DNA of 64,000 nucleotides from Siphonodentalium dalli (GCA_032622095.1 CP136065.1:63037094-63101093); one strand, 5' to 3'. Positions 10,800-23,768 are shown, counted from the first letter of the stretch. Program-made: numbers and translations. Notes: generated from the letters alone by a model not told the origin.

Positions 10800-12570
10800 T
10801 CTGTTTATTATATGCTCCGCTCAATTGGCCCATGGCTCAACTCGAACGAAGAGTAAAAAGTGCAATTTGTATACTCAAGGCAAAGCACAACCATGGTAAT
10901 GAGCGTGTGCATATAAAATAGTTCAAATAGGTCAGATTGGTTGAGGGATAAAGGGGCTAACATCATAGTAAGCTTTAACAAAAACATTAATTGATCACAT
11001 ATTACAATTTTTTTCAACCTGACTTTCAAAGGGAGTTTTAGCACAGTCTTCCATCAAGAACCGAGTCACTTTTAATTTTAGCGCGGATGGATGCGAGTGG
11101 GATATCGATATCTCACTAGATGGATAACGGTTTTTAACTGATGAAAAAATACTACTATTTGATATATATATACAAACATAATATGTAGCTAGTGTTGCCG
11201 CTAACCTGTTATGTCCATAGTTCGTTGGGTTTTTTAATAGTTATTCTAAGCTGGCCTTTAGCTAATGGTTTATAGATGATTTAGAGCGAAAACACATATC
11301 CGATTGCGAATTTTGTATCAATTGCGGTGAATTATGGACGATAAAAAGGTCACAAAATCACAATGACGTCATTCAGGTCGGTTGACGCCCCTAGTTACCT
11401 GCGCAATTTGCATATGCAATTACGTCATGAAAGTAGTACTAACCTAATAAAGATACGTTGACCTAATAAAGCTACTTTGACGTAATAAACGTAACGTTTA
11501 TTATGCAGGCTTTGTGTAGGCAATAGAGGTAGTGAGCGGTGGATAAATATATATACCAGCAGGCTGAGCAGGGTTACCCGGCGTTGGCCAGATTAAACTA
11601 GTCTGACACCCTCTGTTGTGGATATTCGGTGGGAATAGAGAAATACTCTTGTATCCAAATGGCATCATTCTTATACACGGATTATAAGTACTGGCTCACA
11701 GTTTCGGAGTGACCTCCATTTTGTTTATCGCTATTAATTCGTCCCACTAATAAAGAAGAATTTATTTGCCTACAACTGAGCGTACTTCAGACGTTATCAT
11801 TTTTAAATCGTACAGTCGACGTGGTTGGAAATTATGTTTGTTTTGTTTTTGTGTTTGGTTTTAAATATTTTTTATTGGGATCAAACATTAGTTCAAAATA
11901 GGACATCTAGGTTTTCATATCATCATTTCATATCTCCATGAAGATACAGATGTTTTAAAGAAATTAAAGAAACCTCTGTTCTTGGTGCTATACTGGCTAA
12001 TTATTCTCAGCTTATAACAAATGTTGCAACATATCAGCTACATGTGCCCGACACAGAGCAATATTTCTAAAAAAAGTTCTAAAAAATCAAAAAATCCTCT
12101 GTATCGGACAGATATACCCTTGTATTCGAGAATCGTGAAAAGTCACGTGCTACTGACTGTTTTCTTTTATCTTTTTTAAGTATCTTGAACAGGAAACACT
12201 CAATTTTGTTATAATACATGAGCCATTCTAACATGCCATCATCTGACTGCTCAATGCCCGTCGTTTTGCAAGAATATATGTATCTCTTAAATAGAATGAC
12301 AAATAAACTTGTAATGCTTTCTTCTATGTCTGTTTTTGTTGGCTCACAATATGAATGCCCTGATTCCCGTCCGCATATAAATATGACAATCGAGAAGATA
12401 TAATCATTCAAGTGACGTAATTCGGTCACCATTTTTCGAGGTTGTGATATTGTTACGCCAAACATTGCTTAGAACTAATTATGGAGATTACTACAGCTGA
12501 TCTGTGCTGATTTGCAAATTATTGGTTCAATTATATCAACTTAGCAAATTTATACTGATTTGTACTGAAC
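10800..12570. other. No gene supported; one 20-bp tandem repeat
   Basis: Only feature: three 20-bp direct units at 11442-11502 (TGACCTAATAAAGCTACTTT type), the last ending in the palindrome AATAAACGTAACGTTTATT. A 128-codon minus frame at 12079-12465 has no recognisable domain. Confidence 0.45.
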
Positions 12571-12571
12571 A

Positions 12572-14752
12572 TTAGCGGTGCCCACTATGGACTTCTCTTT
12601 GTGTGGAGCAGTGGTTGATAATCAGTCATCGTTTGGTTTCCTGCATGTCTCCACGCAGAACAACTAAATTGAGAGTAGATCCTACTGATTATGAATTTAT
12701 TCTGAGATGTGGTTCCATGATATATGATATATGTTGGTTCTCTGCTAATAACCAAATTTAGTGTGAAGAATAATTGATTCTGAGATTTGGTTCAAAATGA
12801 AGAATAACTAAGCTGTGATCGCGATGCCAGGAGAGCTTCTGTGTTTGTTATTGACAATCATTTCAAAGGTGAGCTGGACTGCTGAAATCTAACAAACAAA
12901 TCAGGACCGTACCAGTAAATGGCTCGCTCCTAGCTGAATGTTCAAAGAAAGTTCACACAGCCGGGCTTCGTCAGTTAACAAACATGTACATGTATCTTGC
13001 GCAAACATTGTGACGGTTACTCATAACACACCGTATATAATCAGAGCAGGTGTGTTGAGAAACGACAATGTGTCTGCTTCATATATGTCTATAGCATTTG
13101 ATAGTAAGAAAGTACATGTACTATTACACAACTATGACCTGACATTCGACCGGTCGATCTGCACACCCACTGTAGTTGACGGTTGCATACATGAGATTGC
13201 CACTGACTACATTTGTATCACCCCTCCCATCTGCAGTGTTGCTAATAGTTAGGCATTGACCAAGAGGCAAGCGAGATAGAGAGAGCAAAGAAATTACACG
13301 TGGACGATGTCAGGTCACCGTATTGTGTTTATGTTATCGTATTGAGCAAATGAGCACCATTATATTAGTTTGTACAGAAAATGTAAATTGCACTTAGTTG
13401 TTGTAACTAGCACCGTTAATTACATATCTAAAGTAAGCACATAACATTTAAATTGATTGGCTGCTCTAATGCCTTGTCGATCTGATACTAGTGTGTACTG
13501 TGACAAGCTGTTGATTCACTCCTGTCATATCGGTTTATCGCAGAACACGATCAGGACGAACTGAATCGAGAGATTCATCGGACAACAGAAGGATTCAATG
13601 TAACTGAACTTATATTTAATTGTTCAACACGTGGTAAGCTCTACCTTGTGTCCATCCACGGTTCCTACCTCGCTGTTTGAAAAACAAGATATCACCACAT
13701 AAGGGCTTCATCATACAGATATAAATGACCATAGAGGTTATGGATGTCGCCGTTGTTCATTTTCTATTTAGTTAACATATGTTGGATAAGTTATTCGAAT
13801 CACGGAACGACTCCCAAAGTCAGGATTAAGACAGTGTTGTAATTTCAAACATATATTTGAGAAACCGCTTGTTTGACTTTTGATCCATAAAACTCAAAAC
13901 ATTGATACAGTCAGCATGCAACAAACAACGGAACGCAGGCCTCCAAAATCGAGGACAATTAAAGGACACACATTATGTTGGTTCTGGGAACAGTTTAAAT
14001 TTGGATTGTTGTGTGCCTTGTTGCTCAATGTTGACGGCGTTAGCGCCCATCCTTTTGCATATCAAGCAGATGGTTTTCTGACTGAAACAAAGCTGACAAA
14101 TGTCAAGAGATGTGAAACAATGTGTACGAGACATGCTGACTGTACAAAGATTGGATTCAACGTTAAATCAAAGATGTGCGCTCTCATGCATCCAGATGAT
14201 TCGGCAGCGATAGGACCGCCAAAGGAGTGGTTCATGCTGGATATCGAAGGCAACAAGGTAAGATATAAATGGTGTACTCGCGTTATATATATAATGTTTA
14301 CATAGCCGTCTGGGTTACACTAAATCATGTTTTGTGATTGGTCAACTGCCAATTGGGTCACCCGGTTTACATCCCAATAATGCGAAGAGTGTCACGAACA
14401 GGAAGTTACAAACTGTTGACATAATCTGGACTAATCACTACACGCGGTCAGCAGATTAATTGGGCGTGCTTTCAAAAGTTCAGCCGAATTACATCTGAAG
14501 CCAGTACTTTCTAACGGTCACGTTATCGTAGCTAAGAATTTGGAAATATTATACTGGGCTGCTTCAATGTGCTGCATGGGCTATTATCAAATTATCGGCA
14601 GATTTCGTGAAAATAAATAAGAACACACTCAGCATTTTTCAGGGAATACATCATCAAAGCTATATCAATATAAAAATGTATTGGGGTGTGTTATTGAGCG
14701 CTACGGTAGTTGGGGGACATTTATTTTAGCATTTATTTCATATGGTTTCATT
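12572..14752 (+). repeat. Segmental duplication, copy 1 (PAN-exon region)
   Basis: Collinear with 43781-45432 plus 46790-47262. Shared landmarks: GGACTTCTCTTTGTG, CATTCGACCGGTCGAT, the whole PAN exon, its GTAAGATATAAATGGTGTA donor region and the GTCTGGGTTACACTAA stretch. About 1.3 kb of 5' flank was carried along, so promoter sequence was probably duplicated with the exon. Small indels and many substitutions show that the duplication is old. Confidence 0.85.
13916..14257 (+). CDS. Exon 1: signal peptide and PAN/apple domain of a secreted PAN-mucin-FReD protein
   Basis: ATG at 13916 (shared with the paralogue) opens 114 codons. A basic stretch to about residue 28 is followed by a hydrophobic core (FGLLCALLLN) and an Ala-His-Pro cleavage-like site, a signal peptide or anchor. 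Residues 45-114 form a PAN-like module with the four-cysteine pattern C-x3-C-x6-C-x11-C (CETMCTRHADC, then SKMCALM). The exon ends in phase 0 at a GTAAGA donor (14258). PAN modules bind protein or carbohydrate. The phase fits exon 2 at 18686. The upstream TTG-led extension is not needed. Strong as an exon; joining to exons 2 and 3 is inference from phase and order. Confidence 0.78.
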
Positions 14753-14755
14753 GTT

Positions 14756-14923
14756 GAGGTCTTGGGTCATGTAATAAACAACTCGTCCCCAGTTTATAGC
14801 GGAATTTACTAAACTCGTCCAGTACATTAGGTCAGGACCTAATTTACTGGACTCGTTTTGTAAATTCTGTATAAACTGGGTACTCGTTGTAGACCCTCTA
14901 TTTATTACATGAACCAAAACCTC
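14756..14923. mobile_element. Foldback MITE in intron 1
   Basis: Arms GAGGTCTTGGGTCATGTAAT and its inverse (ATTACATGAACCAAAACCTC) extend inward through matched ACTCGTCC-CAGTTTATA and GGACCTAATTTACTGGACT blocks. It sits at the exact point where similarity to duplicate copy 2 stops. Confidence 0.75.
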
Positions 14924-15581
14924 GGTAAAACATACATAAATCAACAAATGGGACGTGAAACTAACATCGGCTTATATAAGGCGTGCGATGACGTTTCGCG
15001 AACTATGCGTTGTTTTCCCGGGTAGAGTAATAGCTCCATTTAAACAAAACCTATTTGACGTATTTAATGCCGTAAATTTAATTAAATCAAGTTTCAAACT
15101 CTTCAGTCAAAGGCGTTTGTTGGAAAAACACTAACGACAAACCCGCCGGAAGTCAAAGGTTACGTTTGCGCAACAATAATACATTTTGTTATACCTGGTA
15201 CCATTTCCTGTTATGCTATGAACGTCGCTTTGGCCGTTGCTTATCACAATTTATAGAATGGGTTTATTGAATGGAATAAGGGTAGGATCATGCTATAAAT
15301 AGTAGGAAAAAAGTGTGTCAACTGATTAACGTTATTGCACATATTTGTTGTGAAGCGATAGTAAAACGAGAGCCGTAAGTTCTTAAATCAACAATTGGGA
15401 CGTGAAACTAACATCGGCTTACATAAGACCTGTTATGGCGTTTCATGAACTATGCGTTGTTTGTTAATATATAGTCCCAGATAAATAAAGACTCTTTTAC
15501 ACATTTAAATGGAGTAAATGTTATTAAATAATTTTTCAAACACTTCATTTGTTAGAGTTTGTTGAAACTATTCTGCAAACA

Positions 15582-15887
15582 TATTCGTCCTGTGGAACGG
15601 ATTCCACCGACAAGGGATTCACTTTCCAACATACCAGACGTGCTTCACGATATGCAAGTTGTTTATCGCAGGTGTTCTCTAAATACATGGAACTACCTTC
15701 GCCTGAATTATGTTGATTGCAGAAAATAGATGGCAGATGAATGCCCTTTTGTGGAGAACTTCCACCCGTTAACCTTGCTCTCAGTGAGCTTATCAGATGC
15801 GGCTGCACCAAAGTCTGCAAAACGAAGTTATGTTCTTGTTTGAAAGCTGGACTCCAGTGCTGTCCATTGTGCAAGTGTAACTGTTGA
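15582..15887 (+). pseudogene. Fragment of a CXC (tesmin/TSO1-like) domain protein
   Basis: One frame, read from 15582, gives a Thr-Phe-Gln-His-Thr-Arg-Arg-Ala segment, then ELPSPELC, DGR, MPFCGELPPVN, and LSELIRCGC followed by a run of paired cysteines (VCKTKLCSC, LQCCPLCKCNC) to a stop at 15887. The order (Pro-Ser-Pro, Trp-Gly, DGRWMPF, leader, CxC repeats) is that of a widespread invertebrate CXC-domain family. Two in-frame TGA codons stand where Trp or Gly would be expected, so it is dead. Probably carried in by a mobile element. It lies inside intron 1 of the PAN-FReD gene, on the same strand. Confidence 0.65.
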
Positions 15888-15906
15888 CTACTGATCAGAA
15901 AGTGAC

Positions 15907-16008
15907 AATATGCTTCATAAACTGAGAACATTTAGTTAAAAAAAATCGCAAAAAAAAATATGCTTCATAAACTGAGAACATTTAGTTAAAAAAAATCGCA
16001 AAAAAAAT
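15907..16008 (+). repeat. 51-bp perfect tandem pair
   Basis: ATATGCTTCATAAACTGAGA through an A-rich tail occurs twice back-to-back with almost no change, so it is a recent slippage or duplication. Confidence 0.85.
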
Positions 16009-16269
16009 CCTTAATTTTTTTCCAATATGTCAGCCATTTTGCAATCGGCAGGCATTTTGTTTATTTTTGCCCAATAATCATCTTAAATCAAAGATACATA
16101 TTCCCTGGATAGAATGTACCTGGCACTATTTCCTGCTGTGCAACGAACATTGCATATCACAATTTAGATAATGGTTTAGTGAATTGAGTACGGGTAGGAT
16201 CTAGTAATAAATAAATATAACGAGGTTAACTGGTTAAAGTTATTGCACGAGTTTGTTGTGACGTGGTTT

Positions 16270-17270
16270 CGTGTTTTACCTTGCGACACGACAAACGCGT
16301 ACAATAACATTAACATGTACACACAACTGCGTTGTTCTATATTTAGTGCATACTCTGACGATTATAGCTGTAATATAGAGAAATTCAGGGCGATATTGTT
16401 TTATTTAATTGAACAAACGTGCGCTTTATGTAGACTATACCTCATAATTTAGTGAAGACATTTTCTGTTAAAATTTTACGTCGTCAAGGACGTTTTTGAC
16501 GTAATCGGCTTGTGTTGTTCAAGGACAAGACAACATTTTTATTGAACGTTTTGCCATCTTCTGTGTTTTGCAAAAAAATATGAATGTGTGTGCAATAAAG
16601 CATATAGCGACAAGCCTATATAAAGAATATAACTACTCGTTCGAACCCCACAATCATGTATATATACATGTATATCAGAAGATACTATACGCGGCCGATG
16701 TCCGATATACCTTTTCCAGACATTCCGTTTGGAACCGATTCCGGAATTCCTAAACACAGATGGCAATGGTTTTGATTGGGACCCGAACATAATTTGTCAA
16801 TATTGTTATGTTTATGACTTCAAAGGGTATTTGTGAGACATGTAATGCGCGTAGAAGTGCATGTAATTATCAACCTATTTTTGGTACCGTGAACAATTTA
16901 ATATGGAACATTATTTTGTATCTTTAATTGTGTATGTTGGAGCCCGAACCGCCAAGTGGCTTTGATCAAATGTACCTTTATTATTTTTCTTAGCGTGGCC
17001 TATTTTGAACGAATGGAGGCAATGCTATTTTATGTGCAAAAAACGTTAAAAAACATTTATTGTAAAATATTGTAATAATGGCGATGTATGTTGTTGAAAA
17101 TTTACCATAATCAAGATGACAGAGCAGCTATCATTAAAATATTTAAAACATGTATGCTCACGAATCTTTTATACTGTCACTGGCTTTTTCTCACATTACT
17201 CGGATTAGCAAATCACTGCGAAAATGCGAAATATTTAGAAAAAAAATAATGGCTTTCCCTACCAACATCA
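16270..17270. other. Intron 1 filler, no feature
   Basis: AT-rich intronic sequence. No conserved coding segment, RNA or clear repeat was seen. Confidence 0.4.
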
Positions 17271-17282
17271 TCGCAATTCAAC

Positions 17283-18411
17283 TAGTGTTCGCCCTGGCCA
17301 GAAGTTCTTTGTAGCCATATTTTTAGCCACTTGTGCAATTTTGTTAGCCACTTTTGAAAAAATTTAGCCACATACTGTGGGATAACTTAGCGCAAGATGC
17401 AAAACGATATAAACATTTATTTACTCAATGTTTTTAGCACTTATAAGTCATACCAATATACAACATCAACATTCAAATATGCCGGAGACAGTATATTTCG
17501 TTGCTTCGTTTTATAAGATTCTGGGTAGAAAACGCTTGTTCGCAATTTACAGTTGACACTGGTCCACAATGCTGAATTGCCGCCAAATTACTAACTATTG
17601 GAAAGAGTTCTTTATTTCTGATCGCAAACTGAACATAATTTTCTATATCGTCCATGTGCCTTTTGATCCTACACACTTTCCTGATTCCCTTCTTCCTCAT
17701 TAATGTCACCATCGCGCATCGTTTCACACAATCCACTAAACGCTTGGAATGCTTTATGATAATATGCTTATCACATTAACGGCTCAAACAGTTTGGTCAA
17801 ACTAGAGAGGATCTCCAAGTCCTCGTCATCAGCGAATCTACTTTTCAAATTATCAACCAGAACAGACACAAACTTCATGCAGGCTGACACTGCATCTTGT
17901 CTAAGTTTAGTTCCATCTTTAATTTCATGTCCCGAGCCTCATTGTCCCATTCAACACTGTCCACTCCATTAACGTCAATGAAATGTGAGAAGCTATTTAA
18001 TTGAGCGTATATATGACTTCACTATTTTGCAATTAGTTTAAAACACCGTAAAATAAAGCCCTTTTGTTACACAATAATCTATTTCATAAATTTATGTTTA
18101 CTCAATTGTGATAGCGTCTAAAGAATCGACCTTTAAAAGACCATTAACTAATTGCCCAGTGCGTGAAACCGACACCCTATGGTATAGATAATCGAACAGA
18201 TCCGTAATATCGTCCTTTCTCGTCAGCTCTCGCGATTAAGTTGTCTTGTGCTACGCCGGTTAATTTCTTTTGTTTACAATAAATTGTCGTTCAGTCCGCG
18301 GACACGAAAACTGCCTGTAGTCATATTTTTAGCCACCAGCATATTTATTTTAGCCACTTTGTATTTTGTTTCGCAATTTGCTAAAATGGCTAACGGCAGG
18401 GCGAAAACTGA
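17283..18411 (-). mobile_element. hAT element, internally deleted
   Basis: Flanked by an 8-bp target duplication with one mismatch (AATTCAAC at 17275-17282, TATTCAAC at 18412-18419), the length expected for hAT elements. The termini TAGTGTTCGCCCTGGCC and, inverted, TCAGTTTTCGCCCTGCC match imperfectly. Several TTAGCCAC words sit just inside each end, as subterminal repeats. A degraded transposase lies on the minus strand (17473-17985). The whole element sits in intron 1. Confidence 0.75.
17473..17985 (-). pseudogene. hAT transposase remnant (C-terminal dimerisation region)
   Basis: The minus frame 17736-17473 contains FPIVSNLAAI and PVSTVNCEQAFSTQN, matching the hAT C-terminal signature (PVST-x2-CERxFS-x2-N). 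An upstream minus segment (about 17985-17757) contains ACMKFVSVLVDNLKSRF, typical of the preceding helix region of ZNF862/KIAA1586-like hAT proteins. A frameshift near 17895 and a stop before 17757 separate the pieces. The BED finger and DDE core are missing, so it is inactive. Confidence 0.7.
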
Positions 18412-18685
18412 TATTCAACAGGACCAATTAGCACCATATCACACTGGCAAAACCAATTAACTGTGTTCTCATAACATTTTTTACTTATGTCTAGTAAATA
18501 TCGGGATCTCGTCATGAGCAATTATTCTGGCAATCATTTCACTGAACTGTTTTCTGTTTTAATCACGGGAGTGCAGCTTCGACTGTTAACAGGTAACATT
18601 TGGTGGACCCACGTACAATACCATCATGGTCTCATGTCAGGCCCTTTCGTTGTACTAAAGCATGTGTCACATTCATGTCTCTTAG

Positions 18686-19499
18686 CAACTAGATGACATA
18701 CAAACATCCAGTGCGCCATCCAACACCAGCATCCATGTATCAACAACATCACCAGAATCTGGGAACACAACAACACCACCCCCACCACCAGAATTAACAC
18801 TAACAACGCCGCCATCACCAACAACAACAGATCTACTAACAACAACATCATCAGCAACAACTACTAGAACAACACCAACAGCTACAACAACAGATCCATC
18901 GCCAACAACAACACCATCAGCAATAACTACAACAACGCCAACATCACCCCCATCACCAACATCTACAACAGATCCACCAACAACAACACCATCAGCAACA
19001 ACTGCAACAATGCGATCACCACCGCCACCAGCAACAGCTACAACAGATCCACCAACGACACCAGCACCATCAGTAACAACAACAACAACGCCAACATCAC
19101 CCCCACCACCAACAGCTACAACAGATCCACCAACAACAACAACAACACCAGCAACAACGCCAACACCACCGCCACCATCGCCACCACCAACAGCTGCAAC
19201 AACAGATCCAACAACAACACCATCAGCAACACATACAACAACGCCAACATCACCGATAGATATAACAGATCCACCAACAACAGCACCATCAGCAACAACT
19301 ACAACAACGCCAACAGCACCGCCAACAGCTATAACAACTGATCAAACAACAACAGCACCACCAGCAACAACTACAACGACTATTGGAGGAATAACAACGG
19401 AAACAACAGCGGCGACCACAACACCCGCCACCGACACGACAACAGATATGCCTATATGCCCAGTGTTGCCGACGCCAACAGTCACCCAAACGTTCAGAG
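18686..19499 (+). CDS. Exon 2: Thr/Pro-rich mucin-like stalk
   Basis: An open phase-0 frame follows a TCATGTCTCTTAG acceptor at 18685; an in-frame TAG overlaps the acceptor, so the exon cannot begin earlier. The first residues are Gln-Leu-Asp-Asp-Ile, then about 250 residues dominated by Thr, Pro, Ser and Ala in imperfect 25-30 residue units of the type TTDPPTT-PSATTTTTPTSPPPP. These suit heavy O-glycosylation and an extended stalk. The last 20 residues are less repetitive, include one Cys, and end at 19499 before GTAACA with one base of a split codon. That base plus AC from exon 3 gives Asp-Cys, a usual FReD opening. Length is likely variable between alleles. Confidence 0.7.
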
Positions 19500-19764
19500 G
19501 TAACAATTATTTTAATCCCGGACGTTTGGCGTACAGGTATACGGGAGCGCTATCATAATGGGTATTGTCCGCCTCTCTCGAGCTGTGTAACTGTGGTGTA
19601 TTACCATACAACTTATATACTAGAATATTAAAATTTAGGTAAATTGTTGCAGGCGTGTTGAATGTTTGCAACATGCATATACAATACATCTATAACAGTT
19701 TTGACATTTTCAACATAATGATATCGATTTGGAGTAATGTCGTGGTGTTATCATGTCCCAGTAG

Positions 19765-21570
19765 AGGTTACACTGGTGTAAATAAGGTTCCGAGTGACAT
19801 CTAGCGGATGCGGGAGGAATATATAGGAGAGAATAAAATAGACACTGGGCCCTGATTGGTCAATAGCCTTGTGTGATTTTCACATAAAAAAATCATCACA
19901 CCTCTTCCCTATGATTTCCCATAGGTAAAATAACCATTGGCACAGGAATTAACCCTTTGTAGTGAAGTTTGAATTTTTTGGTGTGGTCTAAAATATGACT
20001 GTATTTTTTTATGCGGTTCTGACACTAGTTACGAAAACATAAGATTTAAAGGCGAATTCCCTGCTAGACAGACATGATTTTTTTGTGTAAAAAGTTTCCC
20101 AAAATGTCAATTTTTCAGATTTAAAGAAAATTTTGGACCCAACATTTATATTGCCAACACTATACGCTAAAACGTTAGCACTGAGGCCTATGGAAAACAT
20201 TTACACCAGTGTAACCTAAAGGGAAAAAATAGCTTTTTATCATTTTTGATTCCTGGGAGTCACTTTAAAGCATTTTAATGCATTTTACAGAGCCTGGTCT
20301 TTCAGTCCAATGAATATCTCATGCTTGATGTGGCTATTCTTGCTGCTGATGCTTTCTTTCACTTACATCAGCCAAAAAAATAGTAAGATTTTTCATAAAA
20401 AATGCCAATTTTTCAAGGTATTTTCAAAAAAATTCAAGGTGGTAATAGTCACATGATGATGCAAATGACCCATAACATGGGCATGTCAACGACACATATA
20501 TCAATTGTTATAAGAACCTAATTTAACAAGTATTTTGGATTTTATAGCCAGTGATATACAGATATATATCATAAAAGTGTGTCATTTCCACTGGTGGGTA
20601 TGGTCATTTGAAGGTTAATAGCACTAAAACTTGGACACATTTAAGAAAATGCTTCAGCAATTCAAAGAGAGCATATCTTTATTCAACTAATTCAATATAC
20701 ACCCACATCCAGTTATCTTGGATCACCCTTGCAGACCTGAAAATGTCATATTTTATTCTTCAATGTGCTGATAAAGTCATGCGCTTGATGCTCAGCTGAT
20801 CAGATCTGGACTCAATGACCTCACATCACCAGAAGTTCTCTCATGGAAAGAATATTGAACAGTCTTCCATAGCTGATCCATGTATGCAACACCAGACCCC
20901 TAAAACTGAGTGAAAATGGGGCCTGAACATGACTGGTGGTGGAAAATTGTGCTTTTTTGATGAATAATTTGTTAAAGGGGGTGGGGTTAAATTGTGTGTG
21001 ATAAATAAAGAACCACAGAAGTGATATTGTTTTTGAACACATTTTTTCCATTGATGGGTAATTCTGAAGAAATGTAGGGAGTTACAATTATTCCGCGAAA
21101 AAGCGGGCTATCGCTTTAGGTTACACTGGTGTAAATAAGGTTCCGAGTGACATCTAGCGGTTGCGGGAGGAATATATAGGAGAGAATAAAATAGACACTG
21201 GGCCCTGATTGGTCAATAGCCTTGTGTGATTTTCACATAAAAAAATCATCACACCTCTTCCCTATGATTTCCCATAGGTAAAAGAACCATTGGCACAGGA
21301 ATTAACCCTTTGTAGTGAAGTTTGAATTTTTTGGTGTGGTCTAAAATATGACTGTATTTTTTTATGCGGTTCTGACACTAGTTACGAAAACATAAGATTT
21401 AAAGGCGAATTCCCTGCTAGACAGACATGATTTTTTTGTGTAAAAAGTTTCCCAAAATGTCAATTTTTCAGATTTAAAGAAAATTTTGGACCCAACATTT
21501 ATATTGCCAACACTATACGCTAAAACGTTAGCACTGAGGCCTATGGAAAACATTTACACCAGTGTAACCT
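19765..21570 (+). mobile_element. Composite A-B-A array, left block
   Basis: Unit A (19765-20217 and 21118-21570, each 453 bp) has the 19-bp terminal inverted repeats AGGTTACACTGGTGTAAAT; the terminus itself contains the palindrome TTACACTGGTGTAA. Unit B (20218-21117, 900 bp) lies between. The two A copies are almost identical. Short frames inside A and B recur only because the units repeat, and their differences do not favour silent sites. Located in intron 2 of the PAN-mucin-FReD gene. Confidence 0.9.
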
Positions 21571-22983
21571 AGACAGCTGATAGTATATTATTCAAACGTA
21601 TGGCTTTGAAGATTTGTAGCATGGTATGCATATATATATGCGACGTTATGACCGTGTCCGACTTGAAAAACTTTGGTTATTGACAGGATGTAGTGAACTC
21701 CTCCTACCTCTGACTTCATCTGATTAAAGCTCGTGAAGATTAATAATATGCAGATGATGTGTACCACGTTTATGGTTAGTGCAAACGTTAATTATAGACA
21801 GTAATTGTAAATCCATTAAAAACATATCTAAGCTAAAAAGAGGGCGATCAAAACAGTAATACACCCACTTAAATTTCAATAGTATTTGTTCCGTTTAATG
21901 TGCGGTTGTGGTATTGTTATAGGATGCAAATTATACCGACAAGTATTGGTTATGGGGATCGGTTTGATTCTGCATCTGTGTATACAGTAGCACACATGAG
22001 AGGGTGAGAGTAGAAAACAAAATAAGGTCTTACATATGTGGCTGAGTGATAATTCTATCGAGATGAAAGAAAAGTGGGAATCAATCCTACACTTAGTGCT
22101 TCGACCTCACCATTATGTGTGTTTTATAAAGGTTATATTGACGTCATTATCATCACCGATCCCAATAATAGAGCTTGAACAAGATAAAATGAGATAACCG
22201 TACAATGTCTCCATTTCGAAAACAACGATACAAAAGTTCACCAGGACAATTTCTGGTATTCAATTGTTGACACATAATTGACATGTACGCACACTGCATT
22301 TATATTACACTCCTAAAATGAGGACTTAACGTCAGAACGTATGGTGGCTTACATGTATGAGCGTGTTATCAAGATACCCAGTTACAATGCGGGTCACAAA
22401 CATGCCAGTAGAACCGTTTTCGACGCGGCTTTAATTAACGCAAAGTATACACGCTTATAACAACTATCGTGTGAGAATTAATCTATTTGGACATGATACT
22501 ACTCAAGCCGCCATACTTACTCTAGACACACCGTCAATGGGGTCTATCTGCCGCTATGTCGCTTTCAACATGGGTTTGCCAATTTATGTGAGGGGGTGGG
22601 GTGATCCTCAGTGCGCGTAGAAACCACCAACTGTCGACTTGCGCTTCAAAAACACACTCAGCGGTAAGTAGAATATATATATCACCCATCACTAGAAGCG
22701 GAATTGTTTACTGACCGACTCTCCAGACCAATTACGCCAAATAACGGCATCGTATTATCATATTTATTGAAAAAATCAGTTTCAAAGATCCGAAAACAAA
22801 TTTAAATTTTCCAAAAGCAACCATTTTGTACGAGTCTGCTGTGAGTACTATTTTTAGTTCTTATGCAACACAATATATATTTATAAAAATGAAATAAATA
22901 CACAAAGATTGAATTAACACGAATGCGGATTTGAAAACATAAATATGGACAAGAATATAACTTCATAAATATTTAGAGCGTAT
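21571..22983. other. Intron 2 sequence, no feature
   Basis: No coding segment, RNA or long repeat recognised between the array and the TIR element at 22984. Confidence 0.4.
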
Positions 22984-23445
22984 ATGTGACCCGCCATATC
23001 AAATCCAGTCGTAAGTCGGGATTTTTTTACCCTGTGCCAATGCATTCTATTATATATGCGAGTCGACTATAGGTCGTCTCGCATATATAAGAGAATGCAT
23101 TTGCTTAACAATTTTTTACAATTTTAATAATTTTTCTTGTATTCTTTAACAATTTTATAATTTCACCCATACAGAGACCCAGACAAACATGAGGAGACGA
23201 CACTCTTCTATATGCTTCTATATATGTGTGGGGCTCCCTGCAGGGTAATGGATGTTTTTTATTTTATGTCCTAAAAATTGTAAGAAACATTTATTTAAAA
23301 AAAATGATAACAAATTGTTAGGCCAATGCATTCTCTTATATATGCGAGGCGACATATAGTCGACTCGCATATATAAGAGAATGCATTGGCACAGGGTAAA
23401 AAAATATCCCGACTTACGACTGGATTTGATATGGCGGGTCACATA
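22984..23445. mobile_element. Long-TIR MITE with paired hairpins
   Basis: Inverted ends of more than 60 bp start with TGTGACCCGCCATATCAAAT and run into two 69-bp hairpins (23036-23104 and 23322-23390), the same hairpin as in the TTAA elements at 1683, 2110, 9123 and 47888. The termini are unrelated to piggyBac. It lies about 320 bp before the FReD exon. Confidence 0.8.
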
Positions 23446-23768
23446 TTCATTACTTCTTCGTTATATATTTGATTTATATTTGGCAAATGACAAATTTGTG
23501 TTACGTCAATTCAGCTTACTTTTACAAAGTATTTTACAAAATGGCTAGTTTTGGAAAATTAAATTTGCTTCCGGGATTATGAGACTGAGTTTTTAAATAT
23601 ATACCAGAGATACGATGCCGTGATACGGAGTGATTAGTTTGTGTGGGTGTAGTTGTAAATTGCAAGTCGACACTTCGAACGGAGACTCTCTATCCAGTCC
23701 TGTTGTATAGTGAGAACCATATGTCTATACTTTATACTTTATCGATAATTGTGCATTTTGACTTACAG

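Larger units (their letters stand above)
14938..16265 (+). repeat. Local direct duplication in intron 1
   Basis: Block 14938-15365 and block 15384-16265 share GGGACGTGAAACTAACATCGG, GAACTATGCGTTGTTT, ACCTGG-AC-ATTTCCTG and GGGTAGGATC in the same order. The second is longer because it contains the CXC fragment (15582-15887) and the 51-bp tandem pair. Confidence 0.65.

Noticed and set aside
12079-12465. 128-codon minus-strand frame
   Set aside because: No domain, no splice context, no second copy; not enough to call a gene.
12938-13252. Open frame also kept in the duplicate (44122-44403), as if a second conserved exon
   Set aside because: Comparing the two by eye, nearly all differences change the amino acid, so there is no sign of protein-level selection; similarity is explained by the segmental duplication.
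15545-15931. 128-codon minus-strand frame
   Set aside because: It is antisense to the CXC-domain fragment, whose plus-strand reading makes better sense.
18624-19489. Minus-strand Leu/Val- and Cys-rich frames
   Set aside because: Antisense of the Thr/Pro repeat in exon 2.
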